DNA of 64,000 nucleotides, from contig CAWASG010000001.1 of the NCBI GenBank assembly GCA_963784615.1, forward strand, positions 1,612,001 through 1,676,000. The letters are read 5' to 3'. The notes under the pieces were generated by a model. The model was not told where the DNA came from. It saw nothing but the letters and a program-made list of their open reading frames with translations, and ran no database searches. Positions within the stretch are counted from its first letter, which is position 1. Each line of letters starts with the position of its first letter. The stretch comes from UBA11403 sp963784615. Lineage in GTDB: Bacteria; Pseudomonadota; Gammaproteobacteria; Legionellales; Legionellaceae. Position numbers and translations under genes: made by a program. This document shows positions 34,928 through 43,300 of the stretch, piece after piece.

Positions 34928-37906
34928 ATGCCAGTTACAAAATTTCGATCGACAGATGAGCAAGTGGCGCACCCGCAAGCAAGGTTAATTAATAGTTACC
35001 TGATGCGTAATTTTTTTAACAATGCGTTATTCAATTGCGAAATAGTAGCGCTTCAAAGCAATGGTTTGCCTCTACTCACCACAATCAGCCAATCCATGCC
35101 AACAAAAACAAAAGAACGGTTGTTTATTTGCCTTCTATTAAACGCTTCAGCATTTAATGTCAAACAAGTATTAAATGTAAACAATACCTTATTTAGTTTT
35201 AATCATAACATCATTGCAAAATTAGCAGCACTGTCAGGTCGATTTGATTTGATCGATGAAGTGAAGGATAAACTATCTGTAGATGAACTATCAAATACTC
35301 TAACCAGACAAGATGTGCTGGAAAGCGCCGCTAAAGGCAGTTTTGAGTCTTTATTGTCACTGCTTAATTTTAATATCACATCCCGCAAAAAAACGAGAGA
35401 CCTACTCATAAATGCCGATTTAATAAATACTTACCGCGGAGCTTGTCTAGAGGGTCAGCTACATATAATACGTTATCTAGAAACAATGCCTGCCTTTAAT
35501 CAACTGAATGCGGCAAAAGCTGATCGCTATCAGGCCTATAGAGCAGCTTGTGAAATGGGCCATTTAGATGTAATAGAACATTTAGAAGCTATCAATGGAT
35601 TTGATAAATTTAAAGCGGTAAAGACTAAGCGCTCTCATGCTTACCTTTTGGCTTGTGCACATGGTCGATTAAATGTAATAAAACATTTAGAAACGTTCAT
35701 TGACTTAGATAAATTAAGAGCTGCAAATGATAGCGATAGTGATAGTGACCCACATGTTGATGATATTGACTACAAATGGGCCTCTGGGAATGGGCATTTA
35801 GAGGTAATAAAATATTTAGAAACCATCAAAGGTTTTGATAAAAAAAAGTCGGTAATGAGTGGTGGTTTTGGTAGTGACTATCATCCATACCAAAGCGCCT
35901 GCAAAAATGGTCATATAAATATCATAGAACATATAGAGGCAACAGATGATTTTAATAAACTAGAGGCGGCAAGGGCTAAGGGCAGTTATCATCTCCCTTA
36001 TGGTGCTTACATAGGGGCCTGTGAAAAGGGTCATTTGAATATCATAAAACACCTAGAGGCTATCGAGGGCTTCGATAAAAACGAGGCGGCAAGAAGCTCT
36101 AATTATATCGCTTACCAAGCTGCCTGTGCATGTGGTCATATAGATGTAATAAAACATTTAGAAGCAATCGATGGCTTTAATAAACAAGAGGCAGCTCAGG
36201 CTAATCGTTATAATGGTTACAAATATGCCTGTGCAAATGGTCATTTAGATGTAATGGCACATTTAGAAGCAATCGATGGTTTTAATAAACAAGGGGCGAC
36301 AGAAACGATTCACTGTCTAGCATTAACAAAATCGCCTGCGAATGCATATGTCTTAGCGAGTCAAAATGGCCAGTTAGATGTAATAAAACATTTAGAAACA
36401 ATCGATGGTTTTGATAAAATACGGGCAGCAGAAAGTGGTCATTATGAAGCTTACCGATTAGCCTGTGCAAATGGTCATTTAGATGTAATAGAGCATTTAG
36501 AAGCAATCGATGGTTTTATCCCAGAAAAAGCCGTTGAATCTACTGCGAGCGCTGACTGTAGTGAGCCTCGCATGATGGGGCGCGTTAGACGCTCTTGTAA
36601 TGTCTCTCGCAACGCTCCAACTGTTTTGTATAGATTTAATAAACTAGAGGCGGCAACAGCTGATGCTTACGAAGCTTACCGACTAGCCTGTGCAAATGGT
36701 CATTTAGATATAATAGAACATTTAGAAGCAATAGACGGCTTTGATAAAATGGAGGCGATAAAAACCGATCAATATGTATCATATAGACCAGTTAGTGCCT
36801 ATATTTCAGCTTGTGAAAATGGCCATTTAGATGTAGTAAGGCACTTAGAAGCCATCAAAGGCTTTGATAAAATAGAAGCCGCAAAGGCTAATGTCTATGA
36901 TGCTTTACGAGTTGCCTGTTGGCGTGGTCATTCAGAAGTGGCCAAACATCTCTTAAAAGAGATAGAGTACTTTGTATATGCAGAAAGTCATCACATAGAA
37001 TTGGGTACAGAATTCATTTATGACTGGGTTGATTTAAAAGTGCGTGAGTTAAAATACGAGAAAAATGAATTTGAAGCGTCTAATCCTAACAGCGTCTTCA
37101 AAATAAACACGAAAGATTCAAAGTATTATTTTTATGTATTGCGCAATTTAATTCGCCGGGGTGCTGATAAAGACTACGCACATGCAGACAACGTGGGTAA
37201 TGAAATTTCATTACTCCTTAAAATCCCAAGCATAAAAGCCTTATGTCACCAGCAAGTCAGCGCAAATGAGTCTGAAAATGAGCTATTAAAATTGGCAATG
37301 AGCATAGGCAATGCTGATGCGGTTAAGCGCTTATTAGGTGAGACCAACGACGCGTTAAAAGATGTAAATCAAGTTAGGCTAACTGCTCGATGCAATGCTA
37401 ATTATATTGATGATTTGGCAAAAGCAATTGAGCGGGTACCAACTGAAGCTAAATTTTTTATAAAATCAGCTTTAAGTAGTCCCGGCGATTTTAAAAGATT
37501 GTTCAAAGATGATGCCACATTGAAAATAATCCAAGCCTCATTGATGGCTTTAGACGCTATACATCCTGAATTGGGCTTAATAGAATATGATAAAGAGGAA
37601 AAGGGTAAAATACTGTGTAATGAAACGGATATGGACATTTCACTGATGATTACATGCGGCAGTAAGGATGAGTTATTCAAAGCGATCGCCAGAAACAAAA
37701 CAAAGCAAGGTATACAAGTAAAGCTTGACGCAATATCGCGCAACACCTATCAAAGGACGGGGCATGAAGATTCATTTGAAACGTTAAACACAATAAATAT
37801 GAATGCGGTTGGTGGGATTATTAAAAATATTAATACATTTTTTCACTCTAATCCAAAGCATGAAAAAGATGGGAGTCAACCGGTAGTGGGTTTGTTTTTG
37901 GGGTGA
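34928..37906 (+). CDS. Ankyrin-like repeat protein, candidate Dot/Icm effector
   Basis: A 992-aa protein with about 13 tandem ankyrin-like units between 35450 and 36950. The unit is Y-x-A-Y-x-x-AC-x-NGHLDVI-E/K-HLEAIDGFDK-x-EAA, 32-36 residues. GHLDVIxHLE corresponds to the first-helix/second-helix core of an ankyrin repeat, but the usual TPLHxA is replaced by AYxxAC. The N-terminal 165 residues and the C-terminal 300 are unrelated helical regions. A 35-residue insertion interrupts the array near residue 535. Ankyrin proteins of Legionellales often act inside host cells; secretion here is inferred only. AACAAGGACGATT precedes the ATG. Confidence 0.82.
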   Translation: MPVTKFRSTDEQVAHPQARLINSYLMRNFFNNALFNCEIVALQSNGLPLLTTISQSMPTKTKERLFICLLLNASAFNVKQVLNVNNTLFSFNHNIIAKLAALSGRFDLIDEVKDKLSVDELSNTLTRQDVLESAAKGSFESLLSLLNFNITSRKKTRDLLINADLINTYRGACLEGQLHIIRYLETMPAFNQLNAAKADRYQAYRAACEMGHLDVIEHLEAINGFDKFKAVKTKRSHAYLLACAHGRLNVIKHLETFIDLDKLRAANDSDSDSDPHVDDIDYKWASGNGHLEVIKYLETIKGFDKKKSVMSGGFGSDYHPYQSACKNGHINIIEHIEATDDFNKLEAARAKGSYHLPYGAYIGACEKGHLNIIKHLEAIEGFDKNEAARSSNYIAYQAACACGHIDVIKHLEAIDGFNKQEAAQANRYNGYKYACANGHLDVMAHLEAIDGFNKQGATETIHCLALTKSPANAYVLASQNGQLDVIKHLETIDGFDKIRAAESGHYEAYRLACANGHLDVIEHLEAIDGFIPEKAVESTASADCSEPRMMGRVRRSCNVSRNAPTVLYRFNKLEAATADAYEAYRLACANGHLDIIEHLEAIDGFDKMEAIKTDQYVSYRPVSAYISACENGHLDVVRHLEAIKGFDKIEAAKANVYDALRVACWRGHSEVAKHLLKEIEYFVYAESHHIELGTEFIYDWVDLKVRELKYEKNEFEASNPNSVFKINTKDSKYYFYVLRNLIRRGADKDYAHADNVGNEISLLLKIPSIKALCHQQVSANESENELLKLAMSIGNADAVKRLLGETNDALKDVNQVRLTARCNANYIDDLAKAIERVPTEAKFFIKSALSSPGDFKRLFKDDATLKIIQASLMALDAIHPELGLIEYDKEEKGKILCNETDMDISLMITCGSKDELFKAIARNKTKQGIQVKLDAISRNTYQRTGHEDSFETLNTINMNAVGGIIKNINTFFHSNPKHEKDGSQPVVGLFLG

Positions 37907-37937
37907 ACCAGATGAATCATTATAAAGTAAAAACGGC

Positions 37938-40238
37938 TTACGAAACAAGTTGCACATCAAGATCACGTGCGTCAGCCAGTCCGTGATCGTCGACTACGCG
38001 CACGACGTATTTGCCCGCTTTTGCATTCCAAAGGAATGGCTCATCAGGGCGAGTTTTTCCCAGATAAGATTCATTCATAAACCAGTAGAGCGTGCGAACA
38101 TCCCCATCAACAACAGCAGTAAGCGGAATCGGGGTCTTGATTGAGGGGTTTGCTCTCACGATATAGCGAAGTTCTGTTTGGGGTGACGTGATAGACGGGC
38201 TTACCGCGACAAGTCCGGTCATAGAGCAACCAGGCATATAAGGTGGTGGCGTGCGTCGTTGAATACCGGCTTGTTTGAAAATCTTTAATAAATCCGTTGG
38301 CCAGAATTCATAGACTTCAAAGCGCGTGTACGCATCGATATGACAGGTGCGTAACCCGGTTTGACTATCGATGGCGACTTCACGAAAGATCGTGTCTGAT
38401 TTGATGGGCGATTTCCCCGGGATGAACCAGGTCGGCTCGGTGTCGTGACAAAAGCGTGTGGGCAGCATACCTGAGGCTTTACACACGTCCACTTTTTCCA
38501 AATGCAACAGGCCAGGGTATTTTTCCAATGCAGGCAATGGTCGACGCTCCTGGTGAATGGCATCGATCAATTCAAACCATAACGGTGCGGCGATTTGCTT
38601 ACCGACAAAAGCCGGATTGCCTTTATTGTTAAAATTACCAATCCAAACAGCCAACACATAAGGTCCGAACGATCCCACTGACCATGCATCACGATAACCA
38701 GAGGACGTACCCGTTTTCCAGGATACCGACAAGCCATTGGGCAAAGCGACGTCTGGACGTGGTGTTTCTTTTAACATATCCAATACCAAAAAACTCGCCT
38801 CAGGACTGAGTAATCGCTTGCCCGAATCCAACGGCTCATCTTGACGCTGGCGCAGTGCATGCCAAATGCCGTCATTCACCAGCATGGCGTACAAACTGAC
38901 TAACTCATGCATGGTTAATTCAGCACCCCCCAGTGTTAATGCCAAGCCGTAATAAGACTCCGGCTTGAGATGACTCACCTGCGCAGTTTCGAGTAATTGA
39001 TATAAGTTGGGATGCGCCAATTGGCTGGCCAGATCAATCGCTGGGATATTGCGGCTTAATACCAAGGCATCTCGGGCTTTTACCGGCCCCATAAAGTCAT
39101 AGTCAAAATTTTCCGGATTATAATTGCCAAAACGATGTGGCACGTCTTTCAATACGGTATTGGGATGAATTAAACCCTGATCCAAAGCCAGACCATAGAT
39201 AAAGGGCTTCAATGTAGAACCGGGTGATCGCTTGATATCCGTGCCATTGATTTGTCCCTGAATGTCTCGATTAAAAAAATCGACCGACCCAACCGAGCCT
39301 TTGATACTCATATCACGGACATCCACTAACAACGCCGCCGCATTATAGGCCCCGAGTATTTTTTTCCGCTGAATATATTGGCGTATCGTGCGCTCTAAAA
39401 TCGCTTGTAACTGCACATCGATCGTCGTCTCAACCGCTTGAGATTTAACCTGTCCATCATTCAAGATGCGATTAACCAGATGTGGAACGCGATAAGGTAA
39501 TCGCTGTATCGAGCCCATTTCCAGGGGCAAATCGATTAAAGCCTGTTTTGTACGATCTTCAGGATGAGCTTGCATCCAGCGCATAAATAGTTTTTTACGA
39601 ATATCGCTTAACTTCTCATTACGCGGGGTCCGTTTGGTTGGGTTTTGTGGAATAACGCTTAAAGCCAAGGCTTCAGGCAAGGTGATTTCACTGGCCGGTT
39701 TATTAAAGTAGATTAAACTCGCGGCCCCTACTCCTTCGATATTATTGCCATAAGGCGCGAGGTTTAAATACGCTTCTAAAATCTGTGCTTTAGTGTAATG
39801 TCGCTCCAATTGGATGGCACGCATCACTTGTAACAGTTTACCCGACAGGGTTTTAGAATGAAGGCCAAAACGCAGCCGTGCCACTTGCATCGTAATCGTT
39901 GACGCGCCGACTCGACGAGCATGAACCACATACGTTTCCCACGCCGCTTTCAACATCGCCACCGGGTTAATTCCGTAATGCTGCCAAAAATATTGATCTT
40001 CTTGTAATAAGGTCGCGGAAATCAGTTCGGGAGAGATTTTAGATAAAGGCGCGAACAACCGGTACTTATCTTCTTGATTCAGCGTTAAACGTAATAGCTG
40101 ATGCTGATTGCCATACACCGCCGTTGAAAAATGCATGCCTGTTAATAACGGTGGTTTTGGTAGAAAAAAAAACACTCCAAGGATACTGACAAACAGGCAG
40201 CCGAGGGTTATGCTAAAGGTTCTGAATCGCAATGTCAT
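37938..40238 (-). CDS. pbpC: Penicillin-binding protein 1C
   Basis: A 766-aa bifunctional peptidoglycan synthase. A membrane anchor is at residues 8-27. The GT51 glycosyltransferase domain contains LLQEDQYFWQHYGINP (catalytic Glu near 80) and GASTITMQVARL. The transpeptidase domain has SPGSTLKPF (SxxK, near 340), SRN in VLSRNIPAI, and KTGTSSGYRDAW near 507. The C-terminal domain with Cys residues and a beta-sandwich tail is the PBP1C-specific region. It is divergent from the alpha-2-macroglobulin gene, its usual partner in gammaproteobacteria. Confidence 0.94.
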   Translation of the reverse strand: MTLRFRTFSITLGCLFVSILGVFFFLPKPPLLTGMHFSTAVYGNQHQLLRLTLNQEDKYRLFAPLSKISPELISATLLQEDQYFWQHYGINPVAMLKAAWETYVVHARRVGASTITMQVARLRFGLHSKTLSGKLLQVMRAIQLERHYTKAQILEAYLNLAPYGNNIEGVGAASLIYFNKPASEITLPEALALSVIPQNPTKRTPRNEKLSDIRKKLFMRWMQAHPEDRTKQALIDLPLEMGSIQRLPYRVPHLVNRILNDGQVKSQAVETTIDVQLQAILERTIRQYIQRKKILGAYNAAALLVDVRDMSIKGSVGSVDFFNRDIQGQINGTDIKRSPGSTLKPFIYGLALDQGLIHPNTVLKDVPHRFGNYNPENFDYDFMGPVKARDALVLSRNIPAIDLASQLAHPNLYQLLETAQVSHLKPESYYGLALTLGGAELTMHELVSLYAMLVNDGIWHALRQRQDEPLDSGKRLLSPEASFLVLDMLKETPRPDVALPNGLSVSWKTGTSSGYRDAWSVGSFGPYVLAVWIGNFNNKGNPAFVGKQIAAPLWFELIDAIHQERRPLPALEKYPGLLHLEKVDVCKASGMLPTRFCHDTEPTWFIPGKSPIKSDTIFREVAIDSQTGLRTCHIDAYTRFEVYEFWPTDLLKIFKQAGIQRRTPPPYMPGCSMTGLVAVSPSITSPQTELRYIVRANPSIKTPIPLTAVVDGDVRTLYWFMNESYLGKTRPDEPFLWNAKAGKYVVRVVDDHGLADARDLDVQLVS

Positions 40239-40306
40239 GGTTCCGCACTATACAACAAGCCTTGAGTATAACCCCAGCATGACAATAACACCAACTTGGA
40301 CAAACG

Positions 40307-43300
40307 ATGAACAAAAACACTGCCTCCAACCTGATTGACCGCATCGGTGCTTTTTTTACTGCAACGGTTGGTCGCATTAACTGGACAAGCCCACCTTGGC
40401 TTCAATATTTACGCCAACAAGCCGTACAACGTCCGGGGCGATTTTGGAGCAGTGCTGTCAGCTTAATCGTCTTACTCATAGCCATGGGCTATGGCTACTC
40501 GTGGTATAAAAATAGACCACAGCCGCAACGCGTCATCGCTCAGGTAACCGTACCTAAAATCACACCCATCATAGAAGATGCTTTGATTCCCGATGTGCTA
40601 ACCATTGATTTTGGATTTAAAAATCCAAACGACAATAACATTGCGATCATGCCGCAATCAGTTGCGCCGCTTAAACTCATTGGCAAACCGGTTGAACATG
40701 GCATTACCCTGTCACCCGCCCTGAAAGGTGAGTGGGTTTGGCAAAGTGACAGTCAATTGGTGTTCAAACCCGAAACCGATTGGCCGGCCGGGCAGACTTA
40801 TAACATTCATTTTGACAACGATGTATTTAGCGCTGATGCAAAAATGCAATCCTACACCACATCATTTTCCACCCTGCCGTTTACCGCCACAATTTCTGAA
40901 TTCACGTTTTATCAAGATCCGGTGAAGGCGCAAAACCGACAGGCCGTTGCGACCATTCAGTTTAATTTCCCCGTAGATACCACAAGCCTTGAAAACAATA
41001 CCTCGCTGCTCCTGCAGGCATTGAAAAACGGCAAACTCAATCTGGATGCACAACGCTACACCTTTAATGTCACCTATGACACATTTAAACGCACAGCCTA
41101 CCTGCATTCCGAGAAATTAACCCTGCCCGAAGTCTCTCGTTATCTGCTGTTAACCCTCAACAAAGACGTTAAATCAGCCACAGGATCAGATACGTTGCAT
41201 GCTGATGTCTCGCGCAATCTATTGATCCCAGACGCTGCCAGCTATTTCAACATCCGCGCCGCTTCTGCGTCTATTGTGCGTAATGAACAAGACCACCCCG
41301 AACAAGTCTTGATACTGGAGTCATCTGTAGGCGTCACCGAAGCGGAACTAAAACGCGCGCTGCATGTGTATGCCTTACCCGAAAACCTTCCAGCGACAGC
41401 CACAGTTGAGGAAAAAAAGAATTATGAGTGGCAAAACCCTGGTGAAGTCACTGCAGCCATTTTAGCCCTGTCTTCGCCCCTGCCGTTAAAAACCATCCCC
41501 GCCGAAGAAAACTATGCTTCCTTACACAGTTTCAAATTCAGTCTGCCAACCCCGCGTTATCTCTACCTCAAACTGGACAAAGGCACGCGTGGATTTGGAG
41601 ATGTGGCTTTATCCCAAGATTACATAGCGGTGATTAAAGTTCCAGAGCTGCCCAAAGAAATCAGTTTCCTCCATAAAGGCTCGTTATTAGCATTCAGCGG
41701 CGAGAAAAAGTTATCTGTTTTAGTTCGCGGTGTCGATGCAGTTAAATTTGATTTTGCACGCGTATTACCTGAGAACATCAATCAACTGGTCACGCAGACC
41801 GAAGGCGATTTTAATAATCCAACATTCTTGCATAACAGCTTCAATCAACAGAATATCAGTGCGATTACCTCAGAGATTCAAACGTTTAATGCCTCTGATT
41901 TAAGCAAACCACAATATACAGCGTTGGACTTTGGCAAATACCTGTCCGCAAAGGAAAACACTGCCGGTTCGCACGGTTTATTCTTACTTCAAGCCCGTGG
42001 ATGGGATACGGTCAATAATGTAGCACTCGAGGTTCAAGCCAATCGGCTCGTGTTGATAACCGATCTGGGGTTGGTGGTCAAAGATAACCAGGATGGCAGC
42101 CATGATGTATTCGTGCAATCCATTACAGACGGCACACCGCAGGCCAATGTCGCCGTATCGGTTTTAGGTAAAAATGGTTTGCCGCTGTTGACCTATGCCA
42201 CCAACGAACAGGGGCGTGTCACCTTCCCAACGTTGACCAGTTACATCGATGAACGCGAGCCTGTGGTCTATCTTGCAACACTCAACAATGATCTATCCTT
42301 TATCCCCTATCGCCATGCCGATCGCCAACTGAACTTTTCGCGCTTTGATATTGGTGGTGTCTATAGCAATAATCAAGAGCAACATCATTTGAGCGCCTAT
42401 TTATTCTCCGACCGCGGGATCTATCGCCCAGGAGACACTGCGAAGGTCGGCATGATTGTGAAACAGGCATTTGTTATGCCACAACCAGCAGGTTTACCCC
42501 TGCAAGTCACGGTCATCGATCCGCGCGGCGTGACCATTCAAGATCAGATGTTAACACTCGATACGTTAGGCTACGTAAGTATTGATGTTCCAACCCAGGC
42601 GACCTCAGCAACTGGGCCGTATCAAGTCAGCCTTTATACGGTCAAAGACAAGCACGCGGAAAGTCTGATTGGTTTCACCACCCTGCGTGTGCAAGAGTTT
42701 CAACCGGATAGAATGCGGATTAAATCGACCCTATCGCAAAAAAGCACTGAGGGCTGGATTTCACCCCTTGATTTGGGCGCGGACGTCCAACTCATGAATT
42801 TATATGGCGCGCCGGCGACTGATCGGCAAGTCAACGCTCGCCTTTTGCTACAACCCAAGGCTGTAGAATTTAAATCGTATCCTGATTACCATTTTTTCGA
42901 TCCCCTTGTTGATCCCAAAAAACCGGCAAAAGTCTTAACCGATGATTTATCCCCCATGAAAACCAATGATAAGGGAGAAGCCAGCTTTCATTTAAATTTA
43001 GAGCGGTTTGAGAAAGCAACCTATCAACTGACTTTCTTTGCTGAAGGCTTTGAAGCTGAAGGGGGACGCAGTGTGGCGACGCAATCAACTGCGCTCGTCA
43101 GTCCACTGCCTTATTTTGTCGGCTATCATGCGGATGGTGACTTGAAATTTATTCAACAGAACGGTCACCGCAGTCTGAAATTTATCGCGATAAACCCGCA
43201 ATTAAAACAACAAGCGGTCGATGGCTTAACCCTGCAGTTAGTCGCATTAACGCCAGTGTCGACATTAGTCAAAAAACCGGATGGCACTTACCAATATCAA

